This document shows, piece after piece, positions 16,492 through 24,551 of a stretch of 64,000 bases of DNA. The notes beneath the pieces were generated by a model. It saw only the letters and a program-made list of their open reading frames with translations. It searched no databases and was not told the DNA's origin. The position numbers and the translations under genes were made by a program. The stretch spans positions 248,001-312,000 of the forward strand of contig CAYVCQ010000001.1 of assembly GCA_964450405.1 (NCBI GenBank). Reading direction: 5' to 3'. Each line of letters starts with the position of its first letter. Position 1 is the stretch's first letter. Source of the stretch: WRGT01 sp964450405. Lineage in GTDB: Bacteria; Spirochaetota; UBA4802; UBA5550.

Positions 16492-18183
16492 TTAATCTGT
16501 CGATACTCCATCCCAGCCTGCCATACGTGCCATCATATACCATACTGCCTTACCGAGCCGGAGAGCACCACGTTCACCGATATGATCTCCATCCTCAGCA
16601 TATCCGCCGCTCATATCCTTCATATTATCTGAATGTATCATCTGATAAGAATGAACCCCGCTGTACGGATCAGTCCATGTCATTCTATTTTCTGTACCGG
16701 AATCATTCCATGAAAGAATATCTGCATAATCAAAGAGTATTCTCGCTGAATTAGCTGAAACATAGTTTCGTATATAATCATGTTTTAGCTGCCTCTGATA
16801 TCCGTTCTCGCCGGAATAACCATCAACAGGACCTGTTGTGAAAAAAACCTTTGTGCTGTAACCCTGTGCCGCACAGTAATCTGCATAAGCCTGAGTGGCA
16901 TTTAGATATGTATCCATACATATACTATTCCCTGTAAGAGATTGATCCGCTGAATCAAGTCCCCAACGCAAATTTCCCTGAGGACCTCCATCACTTGATC
17001 CGGCCCAGCGCACTTTGAAAACAGGATCCTCTGCTCCACCCGGATCATTATTCCATGTCATATCCCAGCACCATCCGAAACCTAATGCTCCTATTGTCAG
17101 ATTATTTGTATTACAATAATTTATGTGGGATCTTGTATTTACGATTGAAGAGGAACCCGCATACCAAGCAGATTCACCTGTACCATAAACCCATGAATTG
17201 GACTGGTTTCTATATGACCGGCTCACCCGCAAATGTGTTGAAGTGTATGCTTCCGGATTTCCACTTTCAATTACATTTACTGCAAAGCGGGAATCCTGCT
17301 GAGCGAGAAGTTGTAAACCTCTTCTATACCCATAAGAATGAGATTCCCCCGGAAGATTAAACCACATTTTTTTCACTTCATCTATATAAAACTGAGGAAT
17401 AATTGCAAATTTTGCCACAGAGTTATGATCAACAATAATCTGTGTTGCTGATACAGTATTCCATTTTGCGTAGAGAGTAATTGCCGCCAGAACTTTATCA
17501 GTTACGAAATTCCATTGATTAATACAGCCAGATTCTTTGTACCAGCCGGTAAAATTATATCCTGCCCTAACCGGTGAATCCGGAAGACTTGCATATGAAC
17601 CCTCAATGATAATCTGCTGATTAACAGCGCTCCCCCCTTGAGAATTAAATGATACTGCAAATACATTATATGAAGTCCATCTGGCAAAAAGAGTTGTGTT
17701 TGTAATAACCGTATCCACAGTGAAATCCCACTGATTAATACAGCCGGATTCTTTATACCATCCGGTAAAATTATAACCTGAACGAACCGGAGGTACCGGC
17801 ACAGCTGCAATCGACCCAGAATTTACACTCTGCTGATTAACTGCACTGCCGCCCTGAGAATTAAATGATACAGTATAAATCGGAACCGCAACCCATTTAG
17901 CAAATAGTGTAATATCTGCATTCACCTTATCGACTGCTGAATTCCATTGATTGATACAGCTGGACTCTTTGTACCATCCGCTGAAATTATATCCTGAACG
18001 CACTGGTGAAACTGGTAGAACAAGCAATGTTCCACCGGCAACGATCTTAGAATCAACTGAACTCCCGCTCATAGAATTAAACGTAACTGTATAACTTACG
18101 GCTTCATCAGGAGGCATATCAACTGCTGCTCCGCATGAAATAAGAAACAAAAAAGATATTATAATAAACATTATTTTTTGCAT
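16492..18183 (-). CDS. Lipoprotein with three InlB B-repeats and an SGNH-like C-terminal domain
   Basis: 563 residues. Lipobox LISC at about residue 17. Residues about 28-245 hold three tandem InlB B-repeat (Listeria-Bacteroides) units of about 70 residues, each with VSFNSQGGS, PVRSGYNFTGWYKESGC and ITLYAKW-like strands. The C-terminal half looks like an SGNH/GDSL hydrolase variant: GESHSYGYRRGLQLL near residue 275 and the closing GDHIGERGALRLGKAVWYM with an Asp-x-x-His-like pair (GDHIG). The classical GDSL serine block is replaced by GESH, so activity is uncertain. Likely surface-exposed. Confidence 0.72.
   Translation of the reverse strand: MQKIMFIIISFLFLISCGAAVDMPPDEAVSYTVTFNSMSGSSVDSKIVAGGTLLVLPVSPVRSGYNFSGWYKESSCINQWNSAVDKVNADITLFAKWVAVPIYTVSFNSQGGSAVNQQSVNSGSIAAVPVPPVRSGYNFTGWYKESGCINQWDFTVDTVITNTTLFARWTSYNVFAVSFNSQGGSAVNQQIIIEGSYASLPDSPVRAGYNFTGWYKESGCINQWNFVTDKVLAAITLYAKWNTVSATQIIVDHNSVAKFAIIPQFYIDEVKKMWFNLPGESHSYGYRRGLQLLAQQDSRFAVNVIESGNPEAYTSTHLRVSRSYRNQSNSWVYGTGESAWYAGSSSIVNTRSHINYCNTNNLTIGALGFGWCWDMTWNNDPGGAEDPVFKVRWAGSSDGGPQGNLRWGLDSADQSLTGNSICMDTYLNATQAYADYCAAQGYSTKVFFTTGPVDGYSGENGYQRQLKHDYIRNYVSANSARILFDYADILSWNDSGTENRMTWTDPYSGVHSYQMIHSDNMKDMSGGYAEDGDHIGERGALRLGKAVWYMMARMAGWDGVSTD
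17465..18085 (-). repeat. Three tandem InlB-repeat units at DNA level
   Basis: About 200-bp units recur three times, each carrying variants of TGATTAATACAGCC, TTTGTACCA and AAATTATATCCTG. They encode the three InlB repeats of the lipoprotein. The nucleotide similarity suggests recent duplication and possible copy-number variation. A related single unit is in the esterase gene at about 19560-19790. Confidence 0.75.
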
Positions 18184-18306
18184 AACATTACTCCTTTAAA
18201 TTCAAACTCAAGGTTATTCCAAGAGTTTTTTTCTGCAAACATCTCATCGTTTTTAAAAATTTATACATATCAAGATTCAATAATGATTGATTCATGAAAA
18301 TTTTAT

Positions 18307-18705
18307 CTAATATTTAAGCCCGTATTGAATAACCTGCTTCGTTTCCGGAGTTGATACAATCGTCAAAGATGCGCTTTCTGAAATCATCTCTCCTGCCGGA
18401 TTAATCGCTCTGGCTCGAAAAAATACGCTGCTGTCCTCTACTCCCGTCACAAAGGAATATGTCTCCTCCGATGCTCCGACTATTGCGCTCCAGTTATTTC
18501 CATCGTATGATCGTTCCCACCTGATAACTGGAGCCGGCACGCCTGAAACTTTTGCGTAGAACAACACAACTCTTCCTTTCTGCACTGTTATATCTCCGGG
18601 ATAAAGAGATATAACTGGAGCTGAACCTGCATTATCTTTAACACTGCTGCAGCTATATAGCGACATCACTGCAATCAATACTGAAATCAATACTATTTTT
18701 TTCAT
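18307..18705 (-). CDS. Small Ig-like domain lipoprotein
   Basis: 132 residues with lipobox LYSC (Cys about 19). The mature part is one immunoglobulin-like domain: VISLYPGDITVQKGRVVLFY, PAPVIRWERSYDGNNWSAI with the core Trp, and SSVFFRARAINPAGEMIS. It resembles the Ig-like modules that act as spacers or binding domains in secreted proteins. It sits between two InlB-repeat lipoproteins and may help bind the same substrate. Confidence 0.72.
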   Translation of the reverse strand: MKKIVLISVLIAVMSLYSCSSVKDNAGSAPVISLYPGDITVQKGRVVLFYAKVSGVPAPVIRWERSYDGNNWSAIVGASEETYSFVTGVEDSSVFFRARAINPAGEMISESASLTIVSTPETKQVIQYGLKY

Positions 18706-18759
18706 AGGGTATCCTCCATCGGTTTTGAAATATTCACCAGCGTAGTCTATAACCTGATT

Positions 18760-19875
18760 TTACCTGTACTCAAGCGACTGATCAAAAAGCCATGCCATAA
18801 CAGATGGATCAGAAAACGGATACTCTGTAGTAAAATGACCATCATCCGGATATTCCGTTCTTTTCGCAAATTCCCAACCATCTTTTATAAGCTCCCATGT
18901 TTTTGCATTATGAGAACCGACTTCATACGACCTGCTAATTTCAATCGCTCCCGCATTGTTTGAAATATTTTTAAGATAATTATAAGCAGAACGTGTGTCG
19001 TCGATAGTGCTTTGGCTCTCCGCACTGGAACCTGATGTTTTGAGACCTGTTATTAGCCATATAGCTGTTTTTTTAGCAATTGCACTATTAGTTAAGCTCC
19101 CCATTCCGCTCTGCCTGATTATAGCAGCGAATAACTGACCGTTGTAGGAATAATATGCATTTGCAAGAGAGTAACATGCCCATGCACCCATTGAAAAACC
19201 ATGTATATAAATCCGATTTGTATCAATGCGGTAATTTGCCTTTAAAGATTCAATCTGCGCAATGAGCTGTACCGTGCTCCACGATGTTCCGGATTCAGGA
19301 ACAAATGTAAAACATGGATATGTCTGCTTAAATGAAGTTGATATGTTTTTCTGATATCCGTCCGGATTATCGTACCCCATATAGTAGAGATTTCTAAGAT
19401 AACCTGCCTGACTTCTGCCATGTAGATAAATGACCAAAGGATATTTGCGGGAAGAGTTGTAACCCATTTCGTAATTCCATGGTTTACCGAAATAGAAATC
19501 ACCATTTATTGTATCTGTTACAAGTTGAAGATTAGGTCTATTTGATTCATCAAATGTTTCCAGTGAATTGTTATAATTCCATTTTGCATAAAGAATAGTA
19601 TCTGATGATAATCTGCTGCTTTCAAAGTTCCATGCATTTGTGCAGGCATTCTCTTTAAACCAGCCGCCGAAAGTACCATTTGTATGAGATGGATTCTCAG
19701 GTTTTACAACAAGACTGCCACCGGAGATTTTCCGGGATTCAACTGGAGTTCCATTTCTGGGGTTAAATGTCACAATATAGTTACTATCTGCATCATTTCC
19801 GGCTGAGCCCGAACAAGACACAATAAACAAAAACACTGCCGAAAGTAAAAAAATTTCTTTTAAATTTAACAACAT
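18760..19875 (-). CDS. Lipoprotein esterase: InlB repeat plus alpha/beta hydrolase
   Basis: 371 residues with lipobox VSC at about residue 21. Residues about 30-100 form one InlB B-repeat (GGWFKENACTNAW, LYAKWNYN). The rest is an alpha/beta hydrolase of the PHB-depolymerase/feruloyl-esterase type: KYPLVIYLHGRSQAGY (oxyanion hole), the nucleophile elbow IHGFSMGAWACYSLA (G-x-S-x-G), AIWLITGLKT for the acid region, and SHNAKTWEL for the catalytic His. It likely removes ester groups from plant or microbial polymers. First gene of the lipoprotein cluster by transcription direction. Confidence 0.8.
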   Translation of the reverse strand: MLLNLKEIFLLSAVFLFIVSCSGSAGNDADSNYIVTFNPRNGTPVESRKISGGSLVVKPENPSHTNGTFGGWFKENACTNAWNFESSRLSSDTILYAKWNYNNSLETFDESNRPNLQLVTDTINGDFYFGKPWNYEMGYNSSRKYPLVIYLHGRSQAGYLRNLYYMGYDNPDGYQKNISTSFKQTYPCFTFVPESGTSWSTVQLIAQIESLKANYRIDTNRIYIHGFSMGAWACYSLANAYYSYNGQLFAAIIRQSGMGSLTNSAIAKKTAIWLITGLKTSGSSAESQSTIDDTRSAYNYLKNISNNAGAIEISRSYEVGSHNAKTWELIKDGWEFAKRTEYPDDGHFTTEYPFSDPSVMAWLFDQSLEYR

Positions 19876-20096
19876 TATGCATCCTCAATTATAGCGTTTT
19901 TTTGCAAAACCGTCGATTTTGACATACAGCAGTTCCAATGTCAACAAAAAAATACTAATATATCGCTTTTTTTAAAAAAAATAGAAAAAAATTAGAACAT
20001 TGCGAAAATCAATTTATAAAAAACTTATAAAATTTGATTTTTTTCAATCTGCTAAATTTTTTTCTTGCAATTAATAAATCAAAACAAGACAATTGA
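19876..20096. promoter_or_regulatory. AT-rich intergenic DNA with a candidate promoter
   Basis: Mostly A/T-tracts. A candidate sigma70-type promoter on the plus strand is TTGCAA (20065-20070), 17-bp spacer, GACAAT (20088-20093), which would start transcription at about 20098-20102, at the edge of the structured RNA candidate. The -10 box is a weak match. Confidence 0.35.
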
Positions 20097-20198
20097 CGGT
20101 TTGTTAGCCGGATGTCCTCATTGCAAAACCGATCCGTAACTAAACAAGCCGATCCTTCAACATAGAGAAGGCCAGGGTGACAGTTGCCCTGAATCGGC
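20097..20198 (+). ncRNA. Candidate structured RNA leader: pseudoknot plus three-way junction
   Basis: Pairings seen: CGGTTT (20097-20102) with AAACCG (20126-20131); CGGAT (20109-20113) with ATCCG (20132-20136), which together would make an H-type pseudoknot. Then a closed three-way junction: GCCGAT (20148-20153) with ATCGGC (20193-20198), enclosing hairpins CCTTC/GAAGG (20154-20158/20167-20171) and CAGGGT/GCCCTG (20173-20178/20186-20191). The GC content is far above the flanks. It lies 69 nt before a 55-codon gene. No known riboswitch consensus was recognised. Confidence 0.4.
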
Positions 20199-20266
20199 AT
20201 TCCTTTTTCCAGAATTATGCCGGTTTGAAAAACTCCATATTTTAGTTATAAGACGGAGGATTTGCA

Positions 20267-20434
20267 ATGGAAAATACGGTTAACAAGGAAAAGCTTCAAA
20301 GGTATCTTAAAAGAAAGGAAGTGGAAGCAGAAGATGCAAAAGAAAAGGGTATGAAAAGTACCTATGGAAATCTTCTCCTTGAAATTAATCTGGTTAAAAC
20401 TCAACTCAGAAAGTTCAGCATGGGGAGCAAATAA
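20267..20434 (+). CDS. Small charged helical protein, 55 aa
   Basis: ATG at 20267 preceded by GACGGAGGATTTGCA, a strong ribosome binding site. The product is rich in Lys and Glu (VNKEKLQRYLKRKEVEAEDA), predicted as one or two amphipathic helices, without signal or Cys. No family recognised. It follows the candidate structured RNA and is followed by a perfect inverted repeat, so RNA, gene and hairpin form a self-contained unit. Confidence 0.6.
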   Translation: MENTVNKEKLQRYLKRKEVEAEDAKEKGMKSTYGNLLLEINLVKTQLRKFSMGSK

Positions 20435-20456
20435 AAAACCGGTTCCCTGCCAAATG

Positions 20457-20502
20457 TAATAATCGAAATAACGGTGATCTTTTCCCTTTATTTCGATTAT
20501 TA
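20457..20502. terminator. Perfect 15-bp inverted repeat
   Basis: TAATAATCGAAATAA (20457-20471) and TTATTTCGATTATTA (20488-20502) are exact inverse complements around a 16-nt loop. AT-rich, so it is a weak intrinsic terminator at best; it could alternatively be an operator for the HAD gene that follows at once. Confidence 0.5.
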
Positions 20503-20527
20503 TCGAATGTCGCCAGCGAGGGATCAA

Positions 20528-21295
20528 TTGTTAATAAAAGGAGTTTTTTTTGATTTTTTCGGAACACTTGTTATACCGAAAGATATGAGCCTCAGATGGT
20601 CTGTGTGGTATCACTCTGTTTATCCGATTTACAAAAAAAACGGAATCAATGTTCAGAGTGACGTTTTTGCATCAATAGCCAAGACCTTCTGGAGCAACCT
20701 ATATGATGATCAGGAACAGGGAATTTCCCCTTTTGAAAAAAGATTAGCCTCGCAATTCGAATTTTACGGAATGGAAGTATCTTCCGCAACGATAAACACT
20801 CTAGCCTCTGAAATATCAGAGGCATGGTTTGATCAGCATTATCTGGATGATGAAGCGTTTGCTGTTCTCCGCTATTTTAAAAAGAAAATGAAAACAGCAC
20901 TGATAACAAATTTTGACCACCCGTCATTTATATGGATTATGCTTGCCCGTTACAGGATACTCGATTTTTTTGATTCAGTAATAATTTCAGGAGATGTTGG
21001 AATGAAAAAACCGACACCTGAAATATTTAATCCCGCACTTACCGAGACAGGCCTAACCTATGAAGATGTTGTTTACGTAGGAGATTCTATTATAGATTTC
21101 CGGGCCGCTCTTCTTGCGGGAATTCTCCCTATTATTATAAGAAGAGAGGGCCAGCACGATTCAACTATTCCCGGTAACGTAGAAACCGTTTATGAAAAAT
21201 CAGATACACTTCTTCATAAACTTTCTTTAACAGGACAGATTGAGGTAGTTTCAAGACTTTCAGACGTAAAAAAAACTGTAAAAAAACTTTCCTGA
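20528..21295 (+). CDS. HAD-family hydrolase
   Basis: About 255 residues from the TTG at 20528, chosen because GCGAGGGATCAA gives a ribosome binding site and the product then begins LLIKGVFFDFFGTLV, as HAD proteins do; an ATG at 20507 in the same frame is the alternative. Motifs: I DFFGT (nucleophile Asp), II ITNFDH, III MKKPTPEIF (Lys), IV VYVGDSIIDFRAA. The second Asp of the DxD motif is Phe, as in haloacid-dehalogenase-like rather than phosphatase members. A cap domain is inserted after motif I. Substrate unknown. Confidence 0.85.
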   Translation: MLIKGVFFDFFGTLVIPKDMSLRWSVWYHSVYPIYKKNGINVQSDVFASIAKTFWSNLYDDQEQGISPFEKRLASQFEFYGMEVSSATINTLASEISEAWFDQHYLDDEAFAVLRYFKKKMKTALITNFDHPSFIWIMLARYRILDFFDSVIISGDVGMKKPTPEIFNPALTETGLTYEDVVYVGDSIIDFRAALLAGILPIIIRREGQHDSTIPGNVETVYEKSDTLLHKLSLTGQIEVVSRLSDVKKTVKKLS

Positions 21296-21304
21296 CAGGT
21301 TATT

Positions 21305-22900
21305 TTATTTCAGATACCTCTTCAGCCATTCACTCAAATCATGCATCTCAGTTTCATCAAACTCTCCGCCGCCGTAACGGCAATAATATACTTTATCTTT
21401 GAATATATTATATTTAACAAGTTCTGCTGAAGATAGCTTCGCTGAATCAAGCTGATTTATTCCTCTATCAGCATTAAGAAGAAACATTTCAGCATTTTTG
21501 TTCTTAACCGAAATCTGCAGATTTTGTAAAATTTCATTCTTTATGTCTACCACAGGAGTTTTATCTTCATCAGGAAGGTCTGACTTTAACTCGGATTTTA
21601 TAATTCTTAGTTTTTTTCTCTCCCACATAACAAGCGCTATAACTAAAATTGTCAGAACAAGAATTACAATTGCTGCTGTAAAATATCCCATCTTGTAACC
21701 GGATGAATCTTTAGTTTCAAATTTAACTTCATCTTTTCTTTCGCTAACATCTCCTGCCTGAATTTTAAAAGACAAAGGAACACTTTCAGATCTCTCATAG
21801 ATCTTTTTATATGGATTAAAATATTCAATAAAGATCCGTCCAATATTGACAACTCCATCTCCATCTGCAATTTGCGGTATTACTGTTAAAAGGAATTTCT
21901 TCTCTCCGGAAAGACCGCCTTCATTTCTTGAAAGATTCTGTTCTTTCTCTTCAATTACAGTCTTTATACCATTATCATTTTCAATTTTAGGATTTGAAAG
22001 AGTAAGTAAATTTCCTCTTCCTGAAATCTTTACGGGAATTTTAATTTCTTCAAATAATTTATATGTCCCCCGGGGGACTTCTGCCTCAATTTTGAATTCA
22101 CCAACATCTCCTGCAAAGTTATCCGGCTTTCCTTTGAGAGGTAAAGGAAACACGGTTATTTTTTTTAGAGGAAAGCTTATACCTCCTCTCTGATTCATAG
22201 AGAAAAATCCCTGAGACATCTCCATAATCACTTCTACAGAACCTCCACCGATATCATGCACACCCTTCTCAAGAGGGATGATGCAGTAAGACCCGGCGTA
22301 TGTTTTCCCTGATTTTTCAAGCTGCTCATCTATTTTTTTTATTACGAAACCTTTTGCATGGGGCTGTTCAATAAATCTTTCGACATGGGGTGAGTCACCA
22401 TCTCCATTGTTAATAAAGTAGCGCAGGATAACAGGTTCACCTATATAAACGGTTTCACGGGATGACTCCAGTTCTCCACGAATCTCTCCATTGCTTCTGC
22501 CGGAAGATGATTCTACTACGGTAAGTTTCACCTCGCGCGATGATACAGTCTCTCCATCAGCTTCAAGTATAAACGGAGGTATCCTGTATTCTCCTTTTTT
22601 CTCGCCATAGATTGAAAAATTTAGCACAGTTCCGGACCATGTTTTTCCATTCACAAACTCAAAGCTGCGGGAGGAACCTGAAAATGTAATCTGCAGACCA
22701 TTAAGCGCCGGAAATTTAACAGGTTTAACTTTAGATGATTTCTCGTTGATCCTTATTCTTAAAGTAGCCGACTCACCAACTGCAATTTTTGAAGATGAGA
22801 GTTCTGTTTCGATTTCAACAGCATAGAGTCCGCTGCTTATTATCAAAAGAAATAATAATAAAATAATTCTACCAGTATTTTTCAAGATATTTCTCCCCAT
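21305..22900 (-). CDS. batD: BatD family membrane-anchored protein
   Basis: 531 residues. Signal peptide (1-27, GLYAVEIETELS after it), a long beta-rich exported region with BatD repeats (SKIAVGESATLRIRINE, REVKLTVVESSSG, SRETVYIGEPVILRYFI), one membrane span at about 405-430 (FTAAIVILVLTILVIALVMW, followed by ERKKLRI) and a cytoplasmic tail. BatD belongs to the Bacteroides aerotolerance operon; in Leptospira bat genes are linked to oxidative stress signalling, with exact function unsettled. Its start overlaps batC by 32 bp. Last gene of the moxR-bat operon. Confidence 0.85.
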   Translation of the reverse strand: MGRNILKNTGRIILLLFLLIISSGLYAVEIETELSSSKIAVGESATLRIRINEKSSKVKPVKFPALNGLQITFSGSSRSFEFVNGKTWSGTVLNFSIYGEKKGEYRIPPFILEADGETVSSREVKLTVVESSSGRSNGEIRGELESSRETVYIGEPVILRYFINNGDGDSPHVERFIEQPHAKGFVIKKIDEQLEKSGKTYAGSYCIIPLEKGVHDIGGGSVEVIMEMSQGFFSMNQRGGISFPLKKITVFPLPLKGKPDNFAGDVGEFKIEAEVPRGTYKLFEEIKIPVKISGRGNLLTLSNPKIENDNGIKTVIEEKEQNLSRNEGGLSGEKKFLLTVIPQIADGDGVVNIGRIFIEYFNPYKKIYERSESVPLSFKIQAGDVSERKDEVKFETKDSSGYKMGYFTAAIVILVLTILVIALVMWERKKLRIIKSELKSDLPDEDKTPVVDIKNEILQNLQISVKNKNAEMFLLNADRGINQLDSAKLSSAELVKYNIFKDKVYYCRYGGGEFDETEMHDLSEWLKRYLK

Positions 22901-23519
22901 CCCCTTTACCCTTCTGCTTTCGAACAGGTTTATTCTTCATCGATTCAAGGAGATTTCTTGTTTGAATACTGTTCATCTTTTTTTCACTGTTCATTGAATC
23001 TTTTTCTTTTTTATCACTGCTGTTTTTATTCTTAGTTTTATCCTGACTACTGTTTGACTGATCATCATTGCCGCTTTTATCCTGATCCTGTTTTTTCTGT
23101 TCTTTTAAAAGATACTCCATATTTTTCTTTGCTTTTTCGTAACCGGGATCAATCTCCAATGCTTTTATAAAGCTCTCGGCAGCCTCTTTATATTTTTTCT
23201 GTTTTAAGTATGAATTCCCTATATTAAACATCGCCTTTTTCTGTATATCAGGATTGTCTGAGGAAATTGAATTTTTGAACTTATCAATGGCTACATCGTA
23301 ATTACCAAGCTGGTAATGAGCATCACCTCTGTTGAAGTCCAGCATCTCTTTTTTTCTCTCATCAGGAGCATGCTTCTCAGCCTCTTTGTAATGCTCAAGC
23401 GCCTTCTTAGAATCTTTGTTTTCATAGCTGCTGTTCCCCTTTTCGACTTCATCATTAAAGGGATCTATCCATGCAGTAAAAAAAAGTGCCGTTAATATTA
23501 TTATTAAATATTTTTTCAT
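22869..23519 (-). CDS. batC: BatC-like TPR protein
   Basis: 216 residues from the ATG at 23519 (a TTG at 23549 would add ten residues). Signal peptide, then TPR units: ALEHYKEAEKHAPDERKKEM, YQLGNYDVAIDKFKNSI, YKEAAESFIKALEIDPGYEK. The C-terminal third is a Lys/Asp/Ser-rich disordered tail (QDKSGNDDQSNSSQDKTKN). BatC proteins are periplasmic TPR partners of BatB/BatD. The ribosome binding site AAGGAC is a little distant. Codon use does not differ from neighbours. Confidence 0.8.
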   Translation of the reverse strand: MKKYLIIILTALFFTAWIDPFNDEVEKGNSSYENKDSKKALEHYKEAEKHAPDERKKEMLDFNRGDAHYQLGNYDVAIDKFKNSISSDNPDIQKKAMFNIGNSYLKQKKYKEAAESFIKALEIDPGYEKAKKNMEYLLKEQKKQDQDKSGNDDQSNSSQDKTKNKNSSDKKEKDSMNSEKKMNSIQTRNLLESMKNKPVRKQKGKGDGEKYLEKYW

Positions 23520-23549
23520 ACTTGTCTTTTTGTCCTTTATGGTATGCAA

Positions 23550-24551
23550 TTATTTAATTCTTCTTTCACGAATCATCAACTCGGCACCGAGGAGACCAAT
23601 CAGAATAATTAAAAAAATATATGTTCTATCGATCTTTTCTTTCACCATTCTTGAACCATAATATGTATTTTCTTTATTTTCAATTAAATTTACAATTCGC
23701 TTCAGTCCTGAAAAATTATCAGTTATATCCGTATAAAATCCGCCGGTTTTATCAGCAAGCTGTTTCAGCAGATTTTCATTCTTTCCGGTTTTAATTAAAT
23801 TTCCGATGCTGTCCCGGTAAAAGTTTCCCGATTCTTCACTTCCTTCAGCCGGTATAAGATCACCTCCACGCCCGATACCCAGAGTATAAACCGATACGCC
23901 CATCTCTTTAAATTTTTCAGCTTCAGCATCAACTCCGCCCTCGTGATCTTCACCATCCGTTATCACAACCAGCATCTTAGATGCGAGTCTCTTCTTCCGG
24001 TATACCTTGCCTGCCTCGGCCAGCATTTTCCCTATATCAGTTCCCTGGACCCTCATCGAATCAGGGCCTGCAGAGTCGAGAAACATCATGAAAGCTCCGA
24101 TATCATTTGTAAGTGGACACTGCAAAAAAGCGTCTCCGGCAAAAATAATCAATCCTATTCTGTCTCCGTTTAGTGACTCTGCAATAAGCTTCACTGCACT
24201 CTTTGCTTTTTCAAGTCTTGATGGATCTGCATCTCTTGCAAGCATGCTTTTACTGACATCCAGAGCAATAAGAACATCCGTTCCTTCATTTGAAGTCTCT
24301 TTTAGTCTCTCCCCCCAGCCTGGCCCGAGAAGTACCAGACAGGAAAAAATCACTGCCAGAAGAATCAATATCTCTTTTATTAAAATCCTTGAGTACAGAC
24401 CGTCAACAATTCTCTTTGCCGCCGCGCTGTTTCCCACAGCCGATACAACTGCCATTCTTCGCCAAATTGAGTAGAATATATGAGCTGCTATTATCACTGA
24501 TCCAATGATAAAGATATAAATTATAAAATCACTATTTGAAAATGCAATCAT
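23550..24551 (-). CDS. batB: BatB, von Willebrand factor A membrane protein
   Basis: 333 residues. Membrane spans near the N-terminus (about 8-28 and 55-75) and at the C-terminus (TYIFLIILIGLLGAEL). A vWA domain lies between, with the metal-binding MIDAS motif ALDVSKSM (DxSxS), the Thr at VQGTDIG and the Asp at VITDGEDHEGG. It overlaps batA by 4 bp (ATGA), showing translational coupling. It is thought to form an envelope complex with BatA activated by the MoxR ATPase. Confidence 0.88.
   Translation of the reverse strand: MIAFSNSDFIIYIFIIGSVIIAAHIFYSIWRRMAVVSAVGNSAAAKRIVDGLYSRILIKEILILLAVIFSCLVLLGPGWGERLKETSNEGTDVLIALDVSKSMLARDADPSRLEKAKSAVKLIAESLNGDRIGLIIFAGDAFLQCPLTNDIGAFMMFLDSAGPDSMRVQGTDIGKMLAEAGKVYRKKRLASKMLVVITDGEDHEGGVDAEAEKFKEMGVSVYTLGIGRGGDLIPAEGSEESGNFYRDSIGNLIKTGKNENLLKQLADKTGGFYTDITDNFSGLKRIVNLIENKENTYYGSRMVKEKIDRTYIFLIILIGLLGAELMIRERRIK

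Noticed and set aside
17465..18085. CRISPR array from three regular repeats
   Set aside because: Units are about 200 bp, coding and without spacers; they are InlB repeat domains.
20148..20198. tRNA-like fold with a 5-bp CCTTC/GAAGG arm
   Set aside because: No D arm, no T-loop consensus, anticodon-like loop is 8 nt and the acceptor stem is 6 bp; better treated as a junction of a larger RNA.
24007..24474. 155-codon plus-strand ORF
   Set aside because: Antisense to batB; an artefact of codon use in the opposite frame.
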